DNA of 64,000 nucleotides from Methylotetracoccus oryzae. GTDB lineage: Bacteria > Pseudomonadota > Gammaproteobacteria > Methylococcales > Methylococcaceae. Within the stretch, counting starts at the first letter, position 1. Every line of letters starts with the position of its first letter. Made by a program: the position numbers and the translations under genes. This document shows positions 23,631 to 31,594 of this stretch, one piece after another. The stretch spans positions 1-64,000 of the forward strand of contig NZ_SRSH01000020.1 of the NCBI RefSeq assembly GCF_006175985.1. Direction: 5' to 3'. The notes beneath the pieces were generated by a model. That model had not been told where the DNA came from. It searched no databases and worked only from the letters and a program-made list of their open reading frames with translations.

Positions 23631-26600
23631 GTGAAGTGTTCGCACTGCGGAACGGAGTCCCACCCGGGACAGCGCTTCTGCACTGGGTGCGGCCGGGAAT
23701 TGGCGGCGGGGGCGCCCGGCGTTTGCGGCCGCTGCGGGTTCTCCAACGAGATCACGGCGAACTTCTGCGGTGGCTGCGGCCTGATCTTGAAGTCGAATCC
23801 GGCGCGTGTCGCAGTCAGTCCGGAACCGCGTCGCCCGCCTCCGGAAGCCGATCAGCGCAAGCGGCAGATCACGGCGATGTTCTGTGATCTGGTGGATTCC
23901 AGTGGTCTGGCGACCGCCTTGGACCCGGAGGACTATCGGTCGGTTCTCGCCGCGTATCAGCAGGCGTGCGCGACGGCGATCACCGAGTACGACGGCTACG
24001 TTGCGCAATACCTGGGCGACGGTGTGCTGGCTTACTTTGGCTACCCGCAGGTCAGTGAGGACGATGCTCAGCGTGCCGTCTGTGCCGCCATACGCGCGAT
24101 CGCCGCGGTCAGTGACGTGCATCCCGGCCATGGTCTGTTGCTGCGGGTACGGGTGGGGCTGGCGACCGGCGTCGTGATCGTCGGCCGGGGTGGCGGTATG
24201 GGCGATCGGGTCGTCGTGGGTGAGGCGCCTCAGCTCGCAGCGCGCCTGCAGACGCTCAGCGGACCCAACGGCATTGCGATCGACGCGGCCACCCGGGCCC
24301 TGTTGGGCTCTGAGTTCCTCAGCGAAAGTCTCGGTTTTCAGAGCGTCAAGGGGTTTTCGCAACCGGTCGAAGCGTGGCGGCTCGCGGACGCTCAAGGGGT
24401 GCCGGAGCACCTCCGGCGGGCTCCGCCCAGACTGGCAATTCCGCTGGTGGGGCGGTCGCAACAGCGCGCCGTGCTGACCCGTTGTGCCGCGCGCCTGCAC
24501 GATGGATCGGGACAGATCGTGTTGATCCGGGGCGAGGCCGGCGTCGGAAAGTCACGGCTCGCAAAGGAAGCCCTGCAGTGGCTGGGCAGCCGGCATAACA
24601 CGTTTGCGATCGAACTCTCTTGTTCGCCCGCACACACGGACAGTGCCTACCATCCACTGATCCAGTGTCTGAACCAACTGTTTTTCGCGGGCCGCCGGCC
24701 TCCGGAAGCACTGGACGCCTGGTCCGGCATCTGCCGCTTGCTGGCAGAACTGGCCCTGGAAGACCTGGCAGAAGTGCCGCCGCTGTTCGCGCAATTGCTG
24801 TCCGTGCCGCTGCCGTCCGAAGCAGGCCAGGCGACCCGGGCTCCGCATGCGCCGGAGCGGCAGCAACGCCTGATACAGCAGTCCCTGTTGTCATTGATGC
24901 TGCGGCGAGCCGGCGGCAAGCCGTTGTTGCTGGTGATCGAGGACCTGCAGTGGGCCGACCCCTCGACGCTGGATTTCGTGGCGTTTGTCGCGACCCAGGC
25001 CGCCTCGCTGCCGGTGTTGGGGCTGATCACGGCCGCCGCCGACTTCAACCCCGCCTGGTTCCTGCAGCGCAACGTCACCCTGATCGCTCTGGAGCGCCTC
25101 GACACGGCGGATGCGACCGTGATGGCGGCTGCGGTGGCCGCACCGGCGACGCTGGATCCCGCGACTACCGCCAGGGTGTTGGCGCGCAGCGGCGGCTTGC
25201 CGTTGTATATCGAGGAATTCACCAAGGCGCTCGTTGCCGCCAGTGTACGGCGCGACATGACCGCTGACGACCGGATCCCGGAGCCGGGATCGCTGCGGGA
25301 CGCGGTGCGCAGCCGGCTAGGCAGCGGTGCGGCTGTGGCGCGATTGGCCGCGGTGCTCGGCTACGAATTCCGGCTGCCGGTATTGGCCGCGGCCTGGTCC
25401 GGCGCTCCGGACGCGCTGGCGCCCGGACTGACCGATCTGCTGCAGGCCGGTTTTGTGGAGACCCGGGGCCCGTCGTCTGCGGGTCGCTATGTGTTCAAGC
25501 ATGCCTTGATCCGCGACGCCGTGTACGGACTGTTGTCACCCACGGAGCGGGTGGCGGAGCACGCCCGTATCGCCGGTATACTCGAACGCGATTTCCCCGA
25601 GCTGGCTGCCTCGGAGCCCGAGACACTGGCCCAGCATTTTGCCGGGGGCGACATGGCGATGCGCGCGGTGGGGTGTCTCGAGTGGGCCGGGCGACGCGCG
25701 GTCGAACTGGGCGGGCACGCGGAAGCCGGCGTCCATTTCTCCCATGCACTGCGCTTGCTCGCGACGCTCCCCGAAAGTGCGGAACGTCAACGTCTGGAGC
25801 TGGATCTGCTGGTGCAGGCCGGGGTCAGCCTGTCCATGCGTTCCGGGTACGCCGCGGCGGAGGTCGAGGCCACCTACGATAGGGCGCGTGAACTTTGCCG
25901 CCTGCGCGGCGACAGCGCGGAGTTGTATCCGGTGTTGAGGGGGCTCAGCGCGTTCTATCTGGTGCGGTCCAAGCTGCAGACCGCACGTGAACTGGCCGAG
26001 GAGTGCGTGCGCCTGGGCAAGGAACTGCAGCGTGTCGATTATCTGATCGGGAGTTACGACGTGCTCGGTTATGCGCTGGTGTTCGCCGGCGAACTGGGCG
26101 CGGCGCGTTCGGCGCTGCTCGCGGGTTTCGATCTGTTCCTGACCCACGACGACGGGCAGTTCACGTATCCGACGCCCCAGCATCCGGCGATTGCCTACGG
26201 TTGCCTGCTGGCCGTGATCAGCTGGATGGCCGGGGACGATAACGGGGCCACGCGCTACATGCGGGAAACCTTGGAGCGTGCCGAATGCTCGGGACGCCCT
26301 TTCGATCAGGCCTACACGCACGGTTTTGCCGCGCTGCTCGAGACGCTGCGGCGCAACCTCGCGGCGGCAGTCGATCAGGCGAATCGGGTGATCGAATTGT
26401 CGCAGCAGCATGGGTTCGCCGTCTGGTTGCAGGCCGGCACCCTCTATCTGGCCGTGGCCGAAGGCTTGCGCGGCGGCGGGAGCGAAGCCATCAACCTGCT
26501 GATCACCGGGCTGCAGGGGTGGCGGGCGTCAGGCGGCGAAATCAATCGCTCGTTCTTCCTCGGCCATCTGGCCGAGATCTACCGCAACAACGGTATGCTG

Positions 26601-26963
26601 GGTCCTGCCTTCGATACGATCGAGGAAGCGGTCGAACATGCGCGGCACCACAACGAGCACCTGTACGACGCGCTGCTGTTCCAGCTTCGCGGCGAATTGC
26701 GGGCGCTCAGTGAACCCGCAGACGATGAGGCGGCGCAGGCTGACCTGATGCGGGCCATCGAGATTGCCCAGGGCCAGGGAGCCGTGATGTTCGAACTCCG
26801 GGCTGCGACCAGCCTGCACAAGCTGTGCATTGCCCGCGGTTGCCCCGAGGTGTCGCGGGCGGCGCTGGAATCGATCTGCGAAGCCGTCGGGCACGGCAGT
26901 TCGGGCGACATGCTGGCCGACCTGCACGACGCGCGCGCGCAACTCGGCAAGACGATCTTCTAG
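23631..26963 (+). CDS. Zinc-ribbon / class III adenylyl cyclase / AAA NTPase / helical-repeat protein
   Basis: This 1110-residue signalling protein starts with a double zinc ribbon (CSHCGTE, FCTGCG, CGRCG, FCGGCG; residues 3-49). The class III cyclase homology domain (about 80-245) keeps both metal-binding Asp residues: D86 in MFCDLVDS and D130 in YLGDGVLAYFG. An NTPase module follows, with P-loop GEAGVGKSR (about 301-309) and Walker B LLVIEDLQWADPS (about 428), then long TPR-like repeats to the C-terminus. The start is GTG 23631 with GGAG upstream. A paralogue lies convergently at 27010-30369, 46 bp away. The domain order matches large stand-alone cyclase-ATPase regulators; the signal is unknown. 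Confidence 0.93.
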   Translation: MKCSHCGTESHPGQRFCTGCGRELAAGAPGVCGRCGFSNEITANFCGGCGLILKSNPARVAVSPEPRRPPPEADQRKRQITAMFCDLVDSSGLATALDPEDYRSVLAAYQQACATAITEYDGYVAQYLGDGVLAYFGYPQVSEDDAQRAVCAAIRAIAAVSDVHPGHGLLLRVRVGLATGVVIVGRGGGMGDRVVVGEAPQLAARLQTLSGPNGIAIDAATRALLGSEFLSESLGFQSVKGFSQPVEAWRLADAQGVPEHLRRAPPRLAIPLVGRSQQRAVLTRCAARLHDGSGQIVLIRGEAGVGKSRLAKEALQWLGSRHNTFAIELSCSPAHTDSAYHPLIQCLNQLFFAGRRPPEALDAWSGICRLLAELALEDLAEVPPLFAQLLSVPLPSEAGQATRAPHAPERQQRLIQQSLLSLMLRRAGGKPLLLVIEDLQWADPSTLDFVAFVATQAASLPVLGLITAAADFNPAWFLQRNVTLIALERLDTADATVMAAAVAAPATLDPATTARVLARSGGLPLYIEEFTKALVAASVRRDMTADDRIPEPGSLRDAVRSRLGSGAAVARLAAVLGYEFRLPVLAAAWSGAPDALAPGLTDLLQAGFVETRGPSSAGRYVFKHALIRDAVYGLLSPTERVAEHARIAGILERDFPELAASEPETLAQHFAGGDMAMRAVGCLEWAGRRAVELGGHAEAGVHFSHALRLLATLPESAERQRLELDLLVQAGVSLSMRSGYAAAEVEATYDRARELCRLRGDSAELYPVLRGLSAFYLVRSKLQTARELAEECVRLGKELQRVDYLIGSYDVLGYALVFAGELGAARSALLAGFDLFLTHDDGQFTYPTPQHPAIAYGCLLAVISWMAGDDNGATRYMRETLERAECSGRPFDQAYTHGFAALLETLRRNLAAAVDQANRVIELSQQHGFAVWLQAGTLYLAVAEGLRGGGSEAINLLITGLQGWRASGGEINRSFFLGHLAEIYRNNGMLGPAFDTIEEAVEHARHHNEHLYDALLFQLRGELRALSEPADDEAAQADLMRAIEIAQGQGAVMFELRAATSLHKLCIARGCPEVSRAALESICEAVGHGSSGDMLADLHDARAQLGKTIF

Positions 26964-27009
26964 GCGATCGCGTATGCCTCGGGCATCCCCCGCCCAAGAC
27001 CGTCGCCGC

Positions 27010-30000
27010 TCATGCCGACGTCGCGATGCTCTCCTCGGTCAATGCCTTTGCCGCCAGCACATCGACTTCTTCGGCAAAGCCGCCCGCGGTCAATTCCTCG
27101 CACAGTGACACCAGTGCAGCGCGGTCCGCGGCCGGGCGCCCGGCCTGACGGTCCAACCGAAACAGCGAGGCCAGGGCCCGCAGATGGAAGAATCGCGCGC
27201 CCTGCCGCTCGGCAAAGTCCCGCGCGCGCTCCAGATCGGACCGAGCTGCAGGCGATCCAGGGCCTTCCCTGTGCGCGCGCAGTTCCCCACGCAGCCGCAG
27301 GATTTCCGCAAGAAAAAAATGTTCGTGGAAGTCTTCGGCATGTTCGCGAGCCTGTTCGATGATGCTCAGCGCGTCGTCGTGGCGACCCGCGTCACGGTAA
27401 CTCTCCGCGAGCCCTGCCAGGAAGTACGCCCGGTGCAGACCGGCGCCCTTTTCCTGCCACGCATCCAGCGACTTTTCCAGAAGGCGGATGGCCTCGTCGC
27501 TTTTCCCGAGACCGTTCAGCGCCATGGCCTGGTGGAACCGCGCGGCCTCCTCCCATAGTGTGAAGCCATAGCGGTGCGCCAGTTCCAGCGTCAAGGTCGC
27601 GTAGCGGGCACCGTCGACGTACCGCCGCCGCATGATCTGCAACTCGGCCGTGTAGCAGCAGGCGTAGGTGCGATCGAAGGGGCGGTCTAGCCGTTCGGCG
27701 GTCGCAATCGGGTCCATGCGCCCATCGCGCGACAAGGCGCGGTTGCCGGTCAGCCAGGCCAGGTGCACCAGCAGCGCCTGCCCGGCGACCAGTGGATGGT
27801 GCTGCGTGGCATAGTGATCGACCTTGTCGTGTTCGCTGCAGATGCGGACGCATTCCTGCAGCCGCTCCACGCTCGCCTGGAAGTCACCGCGGTACATCAA
27901 CGCGTAACCCAGGGCGGAGAAGGTTTCCGCGAGGCAGTCGGTCCGCCGTTGATCCGTACCGAGGCGCAGACAGTCCTCGGCCAGGCCGATGGCCGTGTCG
28001 ATGTCGCCGCGGACCAGATAAAAGCTCCACAGGCCCAGTAGTACCGGAAACTGCTCGATCGCCTCGCCGAGTTGCCCGCACAGGTCCCGCGCGCGCTGAA
28101 AGGCTGCACCGGCCTCCGGCGCGGTATAAACGAAGGTCGACAGGCTCATTCCCAGCTGCAGCTGCAGGCTCAGCTCGAGTGCATCGCGGTTCATCTCCGG
28201 CGGCAGTCGCGCCAACAGGCCCAGCGCCGTCGAGAAATGCTGACCTGCCTCGTAGGGCGCGGCCAGCGCATTCGCGCGCTGCCCGGCCTTTTCCCACCAG
28301 GTGATGGCCTTGAACGTCGCTTTCGCCGCACTGTAGTGATGGGCGAGCAGTTCCGGCTGCGTGTTCGCGATTTCGGGGAAACGGTTCTCCAGCGTCTCGG
28401 CGATCCTTCCGTGATACTTCAGCCGGGTGCTGCGCAGCAGCGACTCGTAGGCGGCGTCCTGCAGCAGCGCGTGCCGGAAGATGTAGCTTTCCTGAGTGGG
28501 CTCGGGATGCGCGTTGACGACCTCTTCGTCGATCATGCGCTTGAGGCCGGTCCAGAATGCATCGGAACTGCCGGTCCAGACCGCCTCCAGCACCGGCGCG
28601 CTGAACTCCCGTCCGAGCATCGCGGCGAGTTGCGCCAGAAACTTGGCATCGCCCAGGCGATCGAGGCGGGCCAGCAGCAGCTCGTGCAGCGTGGTCGGGA
28701 TCGGGTTGGCGCCGCTGCGCGCAGCGGCTACATCGCCGCGCGTATCGGACATCGCGCGCGCATACTCCTGGACATAAAGCGGTATGCCGTCCGTTTTCTC
28801 GACCACGGCGGCGACGATGTCCGGCGCCAGATCGGCGCTGCCGATACTCTCGCGGGCCAGGGCCTGAGCGTCCTGGCCGGCGAGTCGGCCCAGGGGAATG
28901 ACGGTCACGTGAGGCCTGAAGGTCCACGGCGGGGTGAAGTCGGGGCGCGTCGTGAACAGGGCCAGCAGCGAATCCGAGCCACCGCGTTCGACGATGAAGT
29001 TGACGAACTCCAGCGTGGAGGGATCCGCCCAGTGTAGATCCTCCAGCAACAGCAGCAGCGGCTGGCGGCGCGCCAACTGCGCCACCAGGGCAAACAGGTA
29101 CTGCATGGTCAGCCGCCGCTGGCGCTCGGGTGTCATCAACGGGGCGGTGAGATGCGCGGGGACGGGTATGGACAACAGGCTCGCGAACAGCGGCAGCGCT
29201 TCCTCGGCGGGCGTCACTTCATGGCTGTCCAGAAAGGCCGTCAGCCGCGCCCAGGCGGCGGCGGTGTCCGCCGGCCGCGCGCCGCCGAACACCAGGTGCT
29301 CCAGCGTGTTGATCAGGGGAAACAACGCGCTCTTCGTGTGCAGCGGCGAACATTGGATCTCGAGCAACTGGGCGGACCATTCCGTCCGCATCCGGTCAAC
29401 CAGATCGCGCGCCAGCCGCGACTTGCCAATGCCGGGTTCGCCGCCGATCAGCACCACCTGCCCGGCGCCGGCCATGACCCGGTTGCAGCGTTCCATCAAC
29501 AGGGCCCGCTCGTGCGTCCGGTCGATCATGCGCGTCATGAACGACGCGCGCACTGCCTTGAAGCGGCTGTCGACCGCGCGTTGCGAGACGACCTGCCACA
29601 CCTGGGCCGGTTGCTCGAAGCCCTTGAAGGCATGCTGGCCGGCATCGGCGTATTCGAATTGTTCCCCCAGCAGGCTGCGTGTCAGGGAGCCGATGTAGAC
29701 CGAGCCGGGTTGGGCCACACTGGCGATGCGGGCCGCGAGGTTGGGTGTTTCGCCGACGACGCCGACTTCCCAGCTCTCACCCTTGGCGATGCGATCGCCG
29801 ACTACGACCAGCCCCGTCGCGATCCCGACCTGGGGCCGCCATTGCAGGCTGATGGCCGCCGGCAACGCGGACACGGCTTCGATGATCTTGAGTCCGGCAC
29901 AGACGGCCCGCTCTGCGTCGTTCTCGTGTGCCTTCGGATAGCCAAAATACACCATGACCTCATCGCCCACGAACTGGGCGACGAACCCGTCGAACTCGGC

Positions 30001-30369
30001 GGTGACCCGGGCACAGGTGCGCTCGTAGTCGCGCAGCAGGTTGCGCAACACTTCCGGGTCCAGGCTGTCGGCCGAGGTTCCGCACTTGACCAGCTCGCAG
30101 AACATCACCGTCAGCTGCCGTCGCTCGACCTGGGATTCATCGTGGAACGTCGTACCGCCGTCGCCGGGCTTGGTCAGTGCGGCCGCTGTCAAGTCCGGGG
30201 AGGCGACGCCCGCTCCGACTGCCAGGGGTTGTCCACAACCACCGCAAAACCGGGCCTCCGGCAGGTTGAGAAAGCCACAAGCGGCGCAGAAGTTGTGCAA
30301 TGCGGTGCCGCATGCGCTGCAGAACCGGTGACCCGGGCGGACTTCAGTGGAACACTTCGGGCAATGCAT
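27010..30369 (-). CDS. Paralogous zinc-ribbon / cyclase-like / AAA NTPase / helical-repeat protein
   Basis: This 1119-residue protein has the same architecture as its convergent neighbour: zinc ribbons CPKCSTE, FCSACG, CAACG and FCGGCG (3-46), a cyclase homology domain (about 83-265), P-loop GGEPGIGKSR (about 310-319), Walker B LLLLEDLHWADPS (about 440) and C-terminal TPR-like repeats. In the cyclase domain the first metal ligand is Glu (MFCELVKCG, E91) rather than Asp, whereas D136 (FVGDEVMVYFG) is kept, so catalysis may be altered or lost. It lies 73 bp downstream of the epimerase gene on the same strand and could be read through from that operon. Confidence 0.92.
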   Translation of the reverse strand: MHCPKCSTEVRPGHRFCSACGTALHNFCAACGFLNLPEARFCGGCGQPLAVGAGVASPDLTAAALTKPGDGGTTFHDESQVERRQLTVMFCELVKCGTSADSLDPEVLRNLLRDYERTCARVTAEFDGFVAQFVGDEVMVYFGYPKAHENDAERAVCAGLKIIEAVSALPAAISLQWRPQVGIATGLVVVGDRIAKGESWEVGVVGETPNLAARIASVAQPGSVYIGSLTRSLLGEQFEYADAGQHAFKGFEQPAQVWQVVSQRAVDSRFKAVRASFMTRMIDRTHERALLMERCNRVMAGAGQVVLIGGEPGIGKSRLARDLVDRMRTEWSAQLLEIQCSPLHTKSALFPLINTLEHLVFGGARPADTAAAWARLTAFLDSHEVTPAEEALPLFASLLSIPVPAHLTAPLMTPERQRRLTMQYLFALVAQLARRQPLLLLLEDLHWADPSTLEFVNFIVERGGSDSLLALFTTRPDFTPPWTFRPHVTVIPLGRLAGQDAQALARESIGSADLAPDIVAAVVEKTDGIPLYVQEYARAMSDTRGDVAAARSGANPIPTTLHELLLARLDRLGDAKFLAQLAAMLGREFSAPVLEAVWTGSSDAFWTGLKRMIDEEVVNAHPEPTQESYIFRHALLQDAAYESLLRSTRLKYHGRIAETLENRFPEIANTQPELLAHHYSAAKATFKAITWWEKAGQRANALAAPYEAGQHFSTALGLLARLPPEMNRDALELSLQLQLGMSLSTFVYTAPEAGAAFQRARDLCGQLGEAIEQFPVLLGLWSFYLVRGDIDTAIGLAEDCLRLGTDQRRTDCLAETFSALGYALMYRGDFQASVERLQECVRICSEHDKVDHYATQHHPLVAGQALLVHLAWLTGNRALSRDGRMDPIATAERLDRPFDRTYACCYTAELQIMRRRYVDGARYATLTLELAHRYGFTLWEEAARFHQAMALNGLGKSDEAIRLLEKSLDAWQEKGAGLHRAYFLAGLAESYRDAGRHDDALSIIEQAREHAEDFHEHFFLAEILRLRGELRAHREGPGSPAARSDLERARDFAERQGARFFHLRALASLFRLDRQAGRPAADRAALVSLCEELTAGGFAEEVDVLAAKALTEESIATSA

Positions 30370-30442
30370 GCTGGGCTACCATCGACTTGACTGACTCTGA
30401 CCCGCCCGGCCCGATCGCAAAGCGGCACCGCGGTGCGCTGGC

Positions 30443-31489
30443 TCAGGCCGAGGGCGTGGGCGCGGCCCCGGAGTCGAGGGTGCGCGCGGGTTCCAGATAA
30501 CCCACGGAAGCATACCAGTTGATGGCGTCGCGTAAAGTCTCGAGCAGCGGACGTGGCACGATCCCGAGCTGCTGCTGGGCCGGTCCCGGCGTCATCGGAT
30601 AGCTGTAGCGCGCCAGCAGTGACGGCAGCGAAGGAACCGGCGAGTTCAGGCCAAGTGCGCCCCATCCGGCTTCGCCCCAAAGCGCGAGGCCCGCCGCGCA
30701 TCGGGTCGAGCCGTACAGTGGGGGCGGGCGGACGCCGGCCAGCGCGCAGGCTTCCCGGGTCAGCTCGCATAGCCGCAGGTTATGACCGCACAGCGGCAGG
30801 CGGGCGCCGAAGCGCCCGTTCAGCACGGCGCGGACCAGCCCGGTCGCGACCTCCCGGACATCGATCACGTTGATCACGCGGGTGCTCGCAAACGGCAGCC
30901 GGCCGTTGAGGGTCAGAGGCAGGAAGCACAGGTCCCGATCCTTCCCGTCCCATGGGCCGAGCACGGCGGTGGGACTGATCACGAGCCCCTGCAGGCCGCG
31001 ACGGGCGGCCCCCAGCACCGAGGTATCGATGGCCCGCTTGACCTCGAAATAGGGGTGTAGCCGATCGAGCAGTCCGGCTTCGATACGTTCCGCCAGCCGC
31101 CCCGGGCGCGGCAGCGTGGTGAACGAGCCGACGACGGCCAGCCGGCTGCGGGCCCGGCGCGCAGCGGCGATCAGGGCCTCGGACCGGCAGGCCGCGTAGT
31201 CCATAGGGTTCATGCCGCAGGGGCGGTCCCGGTCGAAGATACGCAAGGGATAGGGGGCGGCAGCGTCGACGACGAGATCATGGCCGCGAACCAGATCGCC
31301 GGCCTTGTGGGGGATCTCGCCGCGGACCCTGACGAAGTCGATGTCCAGTTCCTGGAGGTTCGGTGTTGGCTCTGCACGCCGGGAGGTCACGGTGACCTTC
31401 GCGCCGCATGCCAACAGCTCGCGCACGACGGCATTGCCGATGTGGCCCGAGCCGCCCAGCACGAGCGCCCGCACGATGCCCTGGCTCAT
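30443..31489 (-). CDS. NAD(P)-dependent epimerase/dehydratase-like protein
   Basis: This 348-residue protein belongs to the extended short-chain dehydrogenase class. The Rossmann nucleotide motif is LGGSGHIGNAVV (about 12-23), in the GxxGxxG form. A Tyr-x-x-x-Lys pair is found as YFEVK, with Ser in VVGSFTT as the likely third catalytic residue. The substrate end (ISPTAVLGPWDGK) matches NAD-dependent epimerases and 3-beta-hydroxysteroid dehydrogenase-like enzymes. It is the last of five same-strand genes that include a prenyl synthetase and an FAD oxidoreductase, so a terpenoid or lipid substrate is more plausible than a sugar. The gap to the upstream gene is 105 bp. Confidence 0.85.
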   Translation of the reverse strand: MSQGIVRALVLGGSGHIGNAVVRELLACGAKVTVTSRRAEPTPNLQELDIDFVRVRGEIPHKAGDLVRGHDLVVDAAAPYPLRIFDRDRPCGMNPMDYAACRSEALIAAARRARSRLAVVGSFTTLPRPGRLAERIEAGLLDRLHPYFEVKRAIDTSVLGAARRGLQGLVISPTAVLGPWDGKDRDLCFLPLTLNGRLPFASTRVINVIDVREVATGLVRAVLNGRFGARLPLCGHNLRLCELTREACALAGVRPPPLYGSTRCAAGLALWGEAGWGALGLNSPVPSLPSLLARYSYPMTPGPAQQQLGIVPRPLLETLRDAINWYASVGYLEPARTLDSGAAPTPSA

Positions 31490-31594
31490 GCCGGTGGCCG
31501 GAACGACGCCACTCGCCGGCGCATCAGGACGACGGGAAAGAAGCGGTGGGGCTGCTGTGGGCGCGGATCCGCCCCGAGCGGCGTTCCGGTCGGT

